A stretch of 64,000 nucleotides of DNA from Mercenaria mercenaria (taxonomy: Eukaryota > Mollusca > Bivalvia > Venerida > Veneridae): the NCBI RefSeq assembly GCF_021730395.1, contig NC_069369.1, forward strand, positions 64,693,501-64,757,500. Direction: 5' to 3'. A program made the translations under genes and the position numbers. The notes below the pieces were generated by a model. The model searched no databases. It was not told the DNA's origin and saw only the letters and a program-made list of their open reading frames with translations. Below, piece by piece: positions 11,044-23,244 of the stretch (the first letter of the stretch is position 1; every line of letters starts with the position of its first letter).

Positions 11044-11648
11044 TATGGTGGCATATTTCTGCATACGATAACCAGATAAGTTTCGCGAAAATGTATCGAG
11101 TTTTCTCGAAAAACGGAAAAGTTTTCGCGAAAACATTAAAAGCTTTTCACGAAAAGAACTGCAAATATTAAGTGAAAATATTTGCGTAAGTGCCCACTTC
11201 TGCATATGAAAACCAGATAAGTTTCGCGAAAATGGGCCAAACTTTCATGAAAAACGGTAAAGGTTTCGTAAAAATAAAATGTTTTCGCGAAAATAACAGT
11301 TTTCAGATGGCTATAAACAGCATACTGCATTCGGTATCAGTCTGGTATTTGGATAGGTTGTATGTGCAACGGACTAAGAGATGTGTACTATCGTTGTTCA
11401 AAGCGTTCCGAATGTTTCTATTTTTAGATAAGTAACAAATCTTAACAACTTTTCATGAAAAGATTAATTTTCAAGATCTTTATCTTAACTGCAGAAGTGG
11501 GCACTATCGCGAAATTTTCCACTTAATAGCTGTATTTATTTTCTCGAAAAGTTTTTTTTTTTCGCAAAATCTTTCCTGGTTTTCGCGAAAACTCGATAAA
11601 TTTTCGCGAAACTTTTCTGGTTATCGTATGCAGAAATATGCCACCATA
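11044..11648. mobile_element. TIR element filled with TTTCGCGAAA palindromes
   Basis: The terminal inverted repeats of about 70 bp begin TATGGTGGCATATTTCTGCA on each strand and continue through 'tacgataaccaga'. The interior holds many copies and variants of TTTCGCGAAA. A second inverted pair, 'gtgcccacttctgca' at about 11190 and its inverse at about 11493, suggests a nested or composite element. The flanks read AATCGG and AATCTG, a possible imperfect target duplication. No coding capacity. Confidence 0.8.
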
Positions 11649-13215
11649 AATCTGTTCTAAATAAAGTCAGATTTGATAAAAAAAATTTCCTTGACATTGC
11701 TAAAACTCCTTAACTCCTTTTCTGTATTTACAAGGCTGTATCAAAACATACTATATAAAGATAACTAGATTTGGCAATCAGTTCTTGGTAAAATAAATGA
11801 ATGACAGAACATGACATGAACTGATAGCTTGTAAACTATTTGTGTATAGCAATTATTTTTCAAGTCAAAAACATTCCATAGAATATAGTACCTTCTAGCA
11901 TAACAAATTATTTATCTACAGATATTATTTATCAACTAAAAATGGCCTTGAATTAAATGTAGAACACAGTTGCACTAATATTATTCATCTATATCTCCTT
12001 AATGAATGTTACATTTTAAATGAGTGCACTTTATGAACATAAAATTGTTTAAAGAAAGGTAATTTCATTTTTAACCGAAAATTGGAATAAAATATCTGAA
12101 AAATAAGTAAATGTGCAGTCTTTGAAACTTTGTATGATACATGTTCATACTGTTTGGCTTTCAGTTCATAGATAATCAAGCAAGTCAATGGTCAGCATTT
12201 AAATGTTAACCTGTCAAACAAATCGCCCAGTATAACAGTGTTCAATTACAATCCAAATCATCACTGGAATTTTCTATCATCATGCCTGATTCTATTAGAC
12301 ACGCTTTCCTGAATACTGCTGGAATTCAAAATCTTTTTTCATAGTCACCATCAATTTCATATTTAAAATGGCAAACCCATTTCATTTTTGTCCAGACTAC
12401 CTATGACCCTGTTTCTGTTTTCCTTTGTGGTTTCATCTGTTACTCTGGTATTGTTTACCTTTATGTGTAACCGCTTTTTCTCTGACATTATGAATATAAC
12501 ATTCCCCTTGATGTAGCTCCGTCTACTGGTGTTACTTTTTTCTTTCTATATCTTGTGTTTCCTCTTGTAAGTGGTTTTCAACATCAGATAATGGGGTTGC
12601 AAAGTTTATTTCTTGTGGATGCATGCATCAAAATGCTCGTGATTCCCAGGTGTTGGTATATAGATCTATTTAATACTGTTATTCTGATTTGCAACTGCGT
12701 CATTGTTTTATCGTTTAATTTTATGTCTGGTTAGTCGTCATTATATGTACATATTATACTGCTGGGTTTGGAGTAATTTACTAGCCCTAAAGGAAAAAAA
12801 TATCCATCACCTTTCAGTAGGTCATTTTCTGACAAATTACCTGTAATATCATTCTCCTCGTCATCTGGGTCATTACTGTGACAATTCAAAACAAGGGAGC
12901 CCTGATTGCCCTAGATCTCTCCTCTGGGTGTCAGAGCTTAAACAGGCTAGACAGTGTGCATCTTTGGAAGAGGAACATGTCATGCTCCAGGTATCGAAAG
13001 TTTCAGAGGCAGTAAAAGTAAATTACATAAATCAGTTCCACAGATGATAAACAGCTCAAACAATTTACGCTTTAAAACTGGGTGGAAAATTACACACGAG
13101 ATAATTGGAGCAGACTGGGGGTGTTTTGCAATGTCTCTCTATAACGAACAACTGCATTCAACGGTTGTATATTTTATATTAAGATTTAGTGTCCCCCGAA
13201 TATGGGGCTAGGTGC
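11649..13215. other. Gene-free AT-rich stretch
   Basis: No gene or repeat is recognised with confidence. On the minus strand two short open stretches (about 12900-12740 and 12545-12370) have an acidic/basic composition that could be a decayed coding relic. They match nothing I know. Confidence 0.4.
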
Positions 13216-14065
13216 CCCAATTTGAATAAATTCGTGAAAGGGCATTTTACTGATGCTACAGACCAAGGTAAAAGAAGATACATCAAACAGCTCAAGAGAA
13301 GAAGTTATTTAAAGGTACTACTTTTTTAGCTCTTATGGCCCCTTAACCCTTGCCCTGCTAAATTTCTAAAATGGACTGATCCATCATTCAGTCTTGGCAG
13401 TTCCACTTTATTTAAAGGGATGTTCGTTGAAAATTTACTGACTGTACAGCTGAAGCACTTGCCGTCAGCAGGCTAAAGATTAAAGACACGAAGAGTCCCC
13501 ATTTGAATAAAATTGATAGAAGATCTAATACTGATGTTACAGACCAAGTTCCATGAAGATCAATCAAGTGGTTTCTGAGAAGAAGTCGTTTAAAGGTATT
13601 TCTATTTTAGCTCTAAGGGCCCCTAAAAGATGTCAAGCATCCCTTTTTAGACCAAATTTGGGAGGGAACTTTACAGTGATGTAACAGACCAAGTTTGATG
13701 AAGATCGTTGGAGCGGTTCAAAAGAAGAACTTGTTCAAAATTTTCTCTATTTTGGCAGCTCTAGAGGCCCCAAAAATGGTTAAGCCCCCTTTAAAAATGC
13801 GTGAGAGGAATTTATAATGATGTTGCAGGCCAAGTTTGATGAAGATCCAACAAGCAGTTCATAAGCAGAAGTCGTTTAAGGGTTTTGTTTCTATTTGTAG
13901 TTCTGGCTGTCCCTTAAAGGGACCAAGCACCTCAATTTGAACAAATTTGGGAGAGGACCTTATTGATGCTACACACCAAGTTTGATGAAAATCCATTAAG
14001 CGGTTCATGAGGAGAAGTCATTTAAAGTGTTTTCTCTACTTTTAACTCTGGCGACCCTTAAATTT
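13216..14065. repeat. Diverged tandem units related to the flanks of the 161-bp array
   Basis: About six units of 120-140 bp recur, each with 'cagaccaagtttgatgaaga'-type sequence, a 'cggttca.aagaagaa' block and 'agctct.ggccccta'. They are far more diverged than the satellite at 7.4-9.75 kb and look like the unexpanded form of the same family. A TTAA-flanked MITE is inserted at 13343-13484. Confidence 0.7.
13343..13484 (-). mobile_element. piggyBac-like MITE, internally deleted, inverted
   Basis: Both ends match the TTAA-CCCTTAGCCTGCT family (full copies at 31.6, 43.8, 51.5 and 51.8 kb) in reverse orientation, but the interior hairpin core is gone. Flanked by TTAA. Confidence 0.6.
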
Positions 14066-15839
14066 AACGTTTAAATATTTAAAATATCTTGAACATCGCC
14101 CTTTCCAACCCATGTCAACTTCGACCCGATAGCATTGATATCAAAACACATTAGCCTGTTATTCTCTATTCAACTGTACTTCCTAAATCACAATCCAATT
14201 CGTTATTTATCTAATAACATGTCAGCAAAATATACCCAACATAATCAGACACAATAGAAACTTTATAGTCCTTTATCAGCACTTAATAATAAAAACAATG
14301 ACATAATCTGACACTGCAAGATTAGACTGAATTGAAATTTAACTGCCAATGAAATAACATTGAAAATATTTCCATGAATATCTGTCTGGAAAACGATAAA
14401 TTATAAAATGTTATTCAGTAAACGCTCTGCTAAAAAGAGCTATCTTCAAATGGAAGGTTTTGGCATTCCTTTTATCTGGTATGTGATTAATGCAGACCAT
14501 GATCAGCCTGCACGGATGTTTCGTCAACTCTTCATTCAAGGCTTGTTCTTTTTGACGTTTACTTTCGTTGTTATGATGCCTGTCAAAAATGTCTTCTTTA
14601 CGTATAGAATGTTTTGGTTCAATTAAAAACAAGTATACTGTCAATTGTTACAGGCTATGTGAAAAAAAGCTGTTTCTGGTAGAGGATGTCAATCATATTT
14701 CAATTATATCTGGTTTGATCTTTATTGATGGCATAATTAAACTGATTATAGCAAAATGTGCAGCTGAAAAGCATGGTTAGAAAATGAAAAATAAATGAAA
14801 AACATAAATTTTGGTACATAGCATGTGCTGGCGCAAACCCTCGACCGAAAGATACTGTCAAATATCGAGTGCGTCGTTAGAAGTTTTGGTAAGGGCACTT
14901 ATAAAAAGATACCCTTACGAACCAAATGACTGCAGAAGGCAGAGCAACAAGAATAATATTTACTTTTACAATTCATGATTTGTGATTAACAGAGCTAAAA
15001 ACTGTGCAACTGACATCATTCAAGTATATGAATTTTGAATCTACTTAGTGGTTACAGAGATATCGAGTCCAAACTTCGTCCATCTAAAAGAAAGATATTG
15101 AATCTGTGCATTTCATGTCAGCTCATCAAAGTGAAGCGTGTGAAACTTCTGTCAATTACCACATGAAGTTACTGAAATGCCACATACAAAACTTAACCAA
15201 TATTGACAAGCCGAAAATGGGTTTAACTGTAGAAGTTATGAAACTTGATAGCATGTCTGATCACCACAGTGGACTATTGTAAGAAATTTATTAAATCCAT
15301 CCAAATTAGCGGTCTAACATGCAAAAACTTAAGTAATGGGTATATGGACGCCGATGAAAGTGTAAATGCATGAGCTCCGCATATTCTTCGAATATTTGAG
15401 CTAAAAAGGAGTCGCTTATAAATATTACATATAAACGCATGAAATGGCTACATATACATAGCATTAGCGTAAACAGCTCGTATGCATGTAAAACCAGTTG
15501 GGGACATATATTTAAATGCATTTTGCGGGGAGATTCTTTTTACGGTATTCATCACATAAACATTCATGAATCATATCTCAATGTAATATGACGACAAATA
15601 AAGGGTGGTAACAATTATGGACGGAACTGCATTGGATACAATAACTAGCACCTATGATTATAATGTGGGTTAGTTTTATGATTTGTTGTTTAGATTTGAT
15701 ATTTCCAAAAGTGTTCAAAGAATGCAAAAATGTACAAGTGTGTATTACTCTTAAACAATGCTTTTCTACAAATATCTAAAGATCTGAAATATTTCTGTCA
15801 CGTCTGCACATCTCTATGTCTGCTTATTTACATGCATTT
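14066..15839. other. Gene-free stretch downstream of MYND copy A
   Basis: AT-rich, with no convincing coding frame. A 28-bp remnant of the TTAA MITE core (gcagaccatgatcagcctgc) lies at about 14491-14518. Otherwise nothing was recognised. Confidence 0.5.
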
Positions 15840-18823
15840 CTATTTCATGTCCATTTCAATGTCTAGAACTTTAACTTCTTCTGGGTTGTTAATTCGAACT
15901 CCAACCGAACCATCCCCAAACAGATGCATGACGGGATCTACCAGACAGATGTAACCGCCTGGCTTGACTTGTGAGTAACTGAAGAATGGACGTGGGTTGT
16001 CCCCAAGATGATCAAAATAAAACTCCACCTTACTCTCCTTGTCTTGGGCATCCTGAAAAGAAAGATTATTGAACTCTATTCGTTATAAAAAAAAAGTTAA
16101 GAATCATATTTATAAATTTATTGTGTGAACAAGTCTATGTAAATATATTCGAATGATAACTGCAAGAAATCTTGTTTGGTCTTACATGCAAATAGTACTT
16201 GCAAACAGTTTTATTTATTATCAAGTATATCTAAATAAAACCGAAAATATACTGAGTAAATTTATGTTACTGGTCTGTTATTTTTTGCCTTACCCTCGTA
16301 ACGTTCAAATACACAACAACTTTCTAACTCCACGCCTGTTTTTTGTTTTTGTTTTTTATATCTTTTTGACAGATCTGAACGAAACTTGTACACAATGTTT
16401 AATGATTATTTTATTATAATAACACACAACAACGATAATAGTCTGGAGTAAACTCATTTAACCATGAGGGTAACCATAAGGTAACCCTTAAATCAAAAGT
16501 CACATAATTAGTTAATTCCAACTCACAGCTGTACACTTTGAACCTATGAATTTGATGAAAGTCACATTATTATATACTGAATGTTCAACTCTGTTTAGTT
16601 GAAATGGAACATCCGTCAATATTTTCAATATCAACACGTTAATTTCATATCAGGTTTGTGACGTTACTATAGTGACACCAGATTTATGGATCACGGAGTA
16701 CATTTACCTCAATAGTTTTCAAATTTTCTAAGCCAGACAAGCAAAATATGTATGATGTTATAAGTAAAAAAATGACTTTGCAACAAAATGATGTTAAGCT
16801 TTGCGTTGAGAACGATTAATATTGCACCGCTAATGTAGCGCAAAATCTCAACTGCAGAACACGTGCATATTTCTCAATACAGTTCTGATAATCTATTAAT
16901 GCGCACTTGCAGAATAGTATCCTATGTCAGGATAAGTTCATATTCTATCCATTGAAGATTGCAATATTGGCCGCTAAAATTGTTTGCAATACTTGCCGCA
17001 TAGAGACCAGCACCAAATTGCATTCATTTTGTGACTTTTTATTTTTGGGTTACCTTATTGCAACTGTCATTGCTCAACGAATATACGTTTCTACTGATAT
17101 TACTGTTATGTTTTATTTAACTGAATTGATCATTAAACAATGTGTCAAATTTTCACTCAAGTCTGTCAAATTTGGTAGAGATAAAAGCAAAAAGACAAGG
17201 TGTAGAGTTAGAAAAGTTGTTGAGTGTATTTTTATACCTACCTTCAGATAAACGCCATGCCTCATTACATGTTCATGGTACCTGTACATAAAAGCCACCA
17301 GCACATAACGGCCCCTTGGAGGTACCATAAAGGGGAAGAAAGGAAACACTGACTCTGAGGGGACGTCATCAAAGTCTGTCACGATGTTATAAAGAGGAAA
17401 GAATATTTTCGCCATCCTAACAGCTTTGGCCAACGAGCCACTTGGACGTTTCGCTAGATACAATGCCTGATCCAAGGTCAACATTTCCCAAATACGTTCA
17501 TCTGGTCCTTGATAATTTTTTATGAAAGAAGTAAAGACATCTTTATTTTCTCTTTTAAGCCCTCCAGCAGTTTCTTGAAAGCGTCTGTGATTTTCGTTAT
17601 CTATCGTCATTTTCTCATGTAACTTCTTGATCCTGTTTTCTTCTGCGGTCAGTTTCTATAAAAAAAGACATTTTGCATAGACCCACACAGGACTATAGCT
17701 ACTAGACTGATAAAAAAGATTCAATTTTGTTATTTTTTTTTATTTCATGTGATAGTGAGAAAGGTCAGCCCATTTTAGATATTTTCTCTGAAAATTAATT
17801 TCAAATTTTTAAACATAGAATAAGGACTTCCTACATTCACAGCTTTTTAAAATAAAAAAAAAAGAATGTCATAGCCTGTATGAGCTAGACTAGGCGTAGT
17901 CTTGACTGTAGAGCTTTTTTGCCCAAAATTTACACAACACAGCCCTGAAAATCATAATTAATGTGCTTACAAAATTGGAAATTCCGTCAGTACATTGTAA
18001 CATGATTATAGCTTGTCATTATCTAGATAGTAAAATTCTGCTATTATTTCCATCATAAATTAATGTTGAATTCGAGCCAAATATTACATCTACCAATATG
18101 TTGAAATACAAAAGTATATATAGTGTGCAGGTACAATTAAATATTATTATATTTTTATTTCACTAGTAATTAAAAGATAAACAACATTACCTTTACACAT
18201 GTGCCTTTGTGACTTGACCAGTCATTTCTCTGGCACTTTGTTGAACAGTAAAACTTGTCCTTACATCGTGAACATTTCTGAAAACACCCTTGCCTCGAAC
18301 AATACGCACACAAATTTGTTACCGATTTTTTCCCGCTATCCGCTCCACTCGAGGATTTATCCGCTTCCCTGGCAGTCCCAATGCACAGTTCCGGATCGTT
18401 ATAGAATCCGTCGGCGCTTTCAGCCACAACAGATGATCCCATGCCCGTATCGTCTTTAGTTGTTGGCAAGCGCCTGAATAATTCGATGTTTGGTGTATTT
18501 TTATTTTTCTCCGTATCAATGTCACTTTTCATTACTTTATCCTTTTCCTCAAAACTATCATCATCATCTGCTACCGTCATATCTTTTTTCCTGCTTGTTA
18601 ATTTCCCATCTGCACGGATATTCTTTTCAGCGTCAGAGTATTCCGATTTCATTTTAGTATGGATGTCGAAAGCAGTTTTACTGCAGCTGGTTTTGTGTTC
18701 TATCCAGTCCATAGCCTGGCATCCCTTCGAACAATAATATACACTGTAGCATCGACTACAACGTTTCAGGTTCGAGTCCATCCGATGACAGTAGCAGCAC
18801 ATTCGCAAATCTGTCATCCTCAA
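15840..18823 (-). CDS. Double MYND zinc-finger protein, copy A (complete)
   Basis: Three exons: 18823-18191 (211 codons, donor gtaatg), 17655-17242 (138 codons, acceptor tatag, donor gtaggt) and 16052-15840 (70 codons plus TAG, acceptor ttttcag). All junctions are phase 0, giving 419 residues. The N-terminal MYND finger spans residues 9-47 and the second 172-209, both with a full set of Cys/His ligands. Between them is an acidic, Ser/Lys-rich linker probably without fold. Residues 212-419 form a conserved region with [26 protein letters not shown], a FFSYSQVKPGGYI stretch and a PVMHLFGDGSVGVRI stretch. I cannot name this domain; it is shared with copy C and the relics of copy B. No signal peptide or membrane segment is seen, so it is probably a soluble protein that binds partners through MYND. 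Exon structure is certain by paralogue comparison; function is unknown. Confidence 0.88.
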
Positions 18824-18874
18824 GTCTGTTAATATTTAGATTTTTACCACGGGTTGAAATATTTCGGAACGAAA

Positions 18875-18892
18875 CGAAAGTAGGATTTTCCG
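18875..18892 (-). promoter_or_regulatory. Conserved upstream block before MYND copy A
   Basis: Identical over 18 bp to 3838-3855. It begins 52 bp upstream of the start codon. The preceding bases 'gaacgaaa' extend the IRF-like repeat of GAAA units. The adjoining AGGATTTTCC resembles a NF-kB site. The role is inferred from conservation only. Confidence 0.45.
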
Positions 18893-21121
18893 AAAATACA
18901 CGTAATGTTTTGGAACCATGCCCATAATCTTTACCTACAGGTTTTTACTGCTTGCAATAAATTGAACAGGTATTCGGTAAAATATTCATCTTGTTGAATG
19001 GTCATTACAAACATGTTTATATCAATTAGATCACAGTTTACCAAATGTATTTGACTTCGGGACTGACTGATGCGTCCAGCGTCATCCGTCGTCTGTGCCG
19101 TGCTAGGCCCACGTCAATCACCCCCTCTTGCCTCGCGCACCGTCCGTCGCAGACAGGGAGATAGCAGTATGAATAGAATTGGGTCGTGACTTCGAGCCCC
19201 CGCGCCACTAACAAAAATACTAGCATTGGGATAAGGGTTCAGTGTACGGGTGCTTTAACCTGGCGCGCCAAAGAACCGTAGAAGCTTCTGGAATTGAAGC
19301 GCTTTTTGTATCTATCCTCCCAATACCATTGTTAAGTCTTTTGAATGAAGCTGACATGCAAACAAACAAATGTCATTTGAAAATTACAGAATGATGAACT
19401 GCACATGAAAACTAAATTATTTCGCGAGTGGTTTCGCGGTTGGCTGTTTTATACATAGTTCAACCCGACAAGAAAAAGACAAATATCTTATACTGTGCGT
19501 ATTTCTAAGTCTGAAAAACACTTTAAACATAAAGTATTAGATCACAATGCTTTTTCTAAACAGGATGTAGACATAAGCCATAATGTCACACAGAACGGGT
19601 ATCTAAGTTAGGAAATTCTCACTAAGAAAATGATTCAAAATGATCAACTTGTTCCAGACAGTAAAATGTTCAACTTTACTGCCTTTTTTCCTTTTGTTTT
19701 GCTTAGCTTTGTTTTTTAAGCGGAATCGTTCTTTTTGTTTGGCCACCGTGTCCTTTAAATCCATTAGAATGAAACAACACTTATCGTAGTACAAAAATAA
19801 AAGGCATGTTAAGGCGACAAAGAGCATTTAGTTTTATTAGAGGTAATAACGAGCACACAAGTTTAATAACATGTGCTACCTAAAGACCATATTCTACTCT
19901 AACCAATATTTTGCTTTTTTGGCTGCCTTGGTCATATTACAGATAGTTGATTTTACAATTGCTTTGTGACAATGTAACGAAATATTTACACAATGTGAGC
20001 AAATAATATCTTCTTCTTTTATAGTAATGGCAAATGTTCAATTAATTATACATTATGGCCATGCGTGGGTTTTAGAGAAGGTAAAAGACTGTCAGGTTTC
20101 CCAGGCTATTCAATCCACTTAATGCTTTCTAACAGTTGTGATAAAAAGGTGCAAAAACCTAACCTTAAACCTTAATTCCCTTTAATATTTAACTGCGAAT
20201 TATAAGGCCTACGCGTACATAAATTGTAGGAAAGAATGAAGGAAGACGCAAAGAGCTATAAAAAATAAAGTATTTTATACTTCTTTGGAAGACGTTAGTA
20301 CTTTTAACCGTTAAAACAGGATAAAAGTGAAAAGATATGTACTGGAATAATGGTGTAAACATGATCAATGCTGCCAGTGCTGATATGAATCCGCAGACCG
20401 TTTCAACACTGACTACATGTAATGATAATGTGTTCCACTGAACAACCGTCGTTCAAGGGAAAAAATGATTTTTTTAATAATAATCAGCTGTAGTAGATGG
20501 TATCTGAAATGCCAGATGATTTAACTATGTTCATATAAGAGTTAAAAAACCTGTGTACTAAAGAAATGGTTGAAAGGCATCTAGTCGAGTTTCAAGTTTA
20601 TTGATAAATTCAGTTATTGATAAATTCAGTTATAAGCATGTATCATATCTTTGATTCGATTAAATATGGAACAAGATTTGTTTTTATCCTGTTCATTTTT
20701 ATCAATCAAGCAAACCTTGAAATGATGCTGGGTGCAGCAAGAAAGCTAATTATTTATGCGTTTATGTGTTTTTAAAACTTTTGGAGTTATATCTGGGAAT
20801 AAATGTAAGGTTTTGATGATATTTTATATTTTCCAAGATACTGTCTGTTTAAGATATCGCTGAAAACGCTCCTTGAACTAATATTTATCCCTAATCAGCT
20901 GGTCAAATTTGATAAGGAGAATACTGTATGTTTTTCTTCTAAATTATATTACACTCCTCCTTAGGCATGTTTTTATGAATGTTACTCATGAGTCTACGAA
21001 TCTCTAATTCTTCAAGAATAGTCTTTAGACATACAAATGACCATCATATGCAGCTTTCATTTTCAGTAAGTTTATATATTTTTGGATGATAGTTTTTCGT
21101 CTAAAATGGAAGTGGCAAGGG
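18893..21121. other. Gene-free stretch with a GC-rich patch
   Basis: Mostly AT-rich with no coding signal. About 19055-19235 is much richer in GC and CpG than its surroundings and holds 'gacttcgagcccccgcgcca', a weak B-box-like string. No A-box at the right distance was seen, so I do not call a SINE. Confidence 0.4.
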
Positions 21122-21895
21122 CAGCGATTTTTTTTGCCATTTTGGGAAAGCTGCCGCGTCCGGACAATTTGGGAAAAATACCGTGTTTTCATCCTAATTG
21201 GGAATTTTGTGTAACATACAAAATTACAAGACCCCTTTCCTGGATCTAATTGAGTTACACTAGAGCTAGTGTTCTGATCATCACAACATGATACAGTGGC
21301 CTGACTCTGAGATAACGATGGTTGTTCTAAAGGCACACACTCTGGCACAAATTCAACCGGAGTTACACAAGAGTTCTCCTGACTCTGACATGAAAACGAC
21401 ACCGATGTCGACGATTCAACGGACGTTTACTCTGTCAGAACAGGCTGTGAAGATGCCCGTGAGAATCTGAACTCCACAAGGCTTTTGCAGCCAGCAAGCT
21501 TAGATTTTATTAGCCTTTGAACATTATATTTGCTGTTATGGCTCATTGTTCGCACAGTTTGTCACTGGTTCTACAGAAAAAGATCGTGGAAATCTGTTAC
21601 CGAAAACAATGCATGGTGCGATTGATTAAATTCGCGCTTGTGATGACAGAGAACGTGTTCTGAATTTTAATCGAGTATTTGTCCTTTGGTCAAAATTTGC
21701 AAACACTCGATTAAAATTCGGAACATATTTTCTATAATCGGCGAATTTCACGATGTCGGGACAGCAGCCGTTTCAAAAATGTTTGTAGGCCATTTTTGGG
21801 AATAATTTGGTCTGAAATTGGGAAAAATGGTTATTATTTTCAGTTGGGAAAGGGTCCATTTTACGGACCCTATTAAAGAAGGAAAAAAATCGCTG
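21122..21895. mobile_element. TIR element, CAGCGATTTTTTT ends, 774 bp
   Basis: The left end is CAGCGATTTTTTTTG and the right end is its inverse, AAAAAAATCGCTG. AAGGG abuts both ends as a 5-bp direct repeat. 'ttgggaaa' motifs recur inside both ends. A strong internal inverted pair lies at about 21658-21682 and 21704-21729 (gaattttaatcgagt and its inverse). A minus-strand open stretch at about 21200-21400 rich in Ser/Gln may be a transposase relic. Confidence 0.6.
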
Positions 21896-21966
21896 AAGGG
21901 GTTCTGCAACTGGACTTCCTATTCATAATTGAACTGTCAGGTCTGCAGAGTATTTTAATGCTTAAA

Positions 21967-22698
21967 CAGGGTTCCCACCAGACTTTTGGTGTGATCAAAC
22001 TGGGGGTGGAACTTCAAAAGTTGGGGATTTTGATATTTCGAACTTTATTTCTACTATAGACTATATTATAAAATTTAAGGGCTTGGTGCAAAACTAGTTT
22101 ATTTCATACTTTATACATAACAGTTTTGCACAAAGCTCTAGCATTAATGTTGACTTGTGTTATTTAAATACAATAAAATTAACAGAAATATTTTATTAGA
22201 GCAACTTTTATTTTGTTTACATGCTATGCAATTACCGTTATTTGTTGCTGACGTATCAGTCTTTGATTTTAAGGATTCAGAAGCAACACCTTTTGGCTCG
22301 GCTGTTGACATCGCCTGCCCTCGCTATTTCTTAAATAAATCAGTTTGTTTAGTTTGGTTAATTTTTCTCGCATGTGCAGACAGCAATTGATTACGTCACT
22401 CAAAAATTACCACATGCTAGACTGTCTCTATAATATTCTATTGATAACTTGCGCGTTAAATATTTTACACGGAACCAGTCGAGTAACACCCGACACGACT
22501 AAAAATAGACACTGGAATTCCACAAACTGTTCATTTTTCAGCTACTTTCGGATTGATTGCACTGTAAGTTCACTGTTATTTTGATTTAGAACAATTTAGC
22601 ATCTTCCTGGTCGGCAATTTGGTTGCGTGATTTTCTGTATTTTTCAGATCGAAATTTATATGTGAAAAACGTACATATTTATGTGAATGGGAACCCTG
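21967..22698. mobile_element. TIR element, CAGGGTTCCCA ends, 732 bp
   Basis: Perfect 11-bp inverted ends CAGGGTTCCCA, with TTAAA directly abutting each end. The left subterminal sequence also matches the inverse of 24165-24259, so the right boundary could instead be at 24259, with this shorter pair a nested relative. Confidence 0.55.
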
Positions 22699-22744
22699 TT
22701 AAACTTTCTTCCACTCTTATTTTACACTTAACTTGTACCTTTAA

Positions 22745-23244
22745 CAGGTCGGAGACTTCCCCTGGATTGGATTGAGAGACATTCTCTCGATCTCAACCCT
22801 GTCTCTCGTTCAAAAGACAAAATGTCTTTTGATCGACAGGCTCAAATTAGCTTTTGAAGCAATGAAAATCAATGAAAGGGTAATTAAAATTCTCATTTTA
22901 GAATGCACAAAATTATTTCAAATATAGAATTAGAAAATTATCTTTCTTCTATCAAATTTTTAAAATCCAAATTATTTGGGAACTTTGTCAAAGCATTATA
23001 ATGCTTAATTAAGCAAACTTCTATGACAATGTGTTTCTTGTAAAGTTTACTTGAAGTAAGAAGTTGTTTAAATGAATTATAATGCGACTGTAATGAAATG
23101 GTTGTTTTAATAATTTCATCTTTTTTCAACACTTAAGCTAAATACATGTGCAGTCTTTCGATCAAAAGACATTTTGTCTTTTGAATGAGAGACAGTGTTT
23201 AGATCGAGAGAATGTCTCTCAATCCAGGGAAACTCTCCGACCTG
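22745..23244. mobile_element. TIR element with ~95-bp inverted ends, 500 bp
   Basis: The ends begin CAGGTCGGAGA on each strand and continue through 'attgagagacattctctcga' and 'caaaagacaaaatgtctttt'. TTTAA abuts both sides as a direct repeat. The TIRs hold smaller palindromes. No coding capacity. Confidence 0.8.

Noticed and set aside
16907-17251. 114-codon open frame on the plus strand
   Set aside because: It overlaps the intron and exon 2 edge of MYND copy A on the opposite strand and has no recognisable motif.
18441-18737. 98-codon open frame on the plus strand
   Set aside because: Antisense to the linker of MYND copy A; its hydrophobic composition is the mirror of the Lys/Glu-rich linker.
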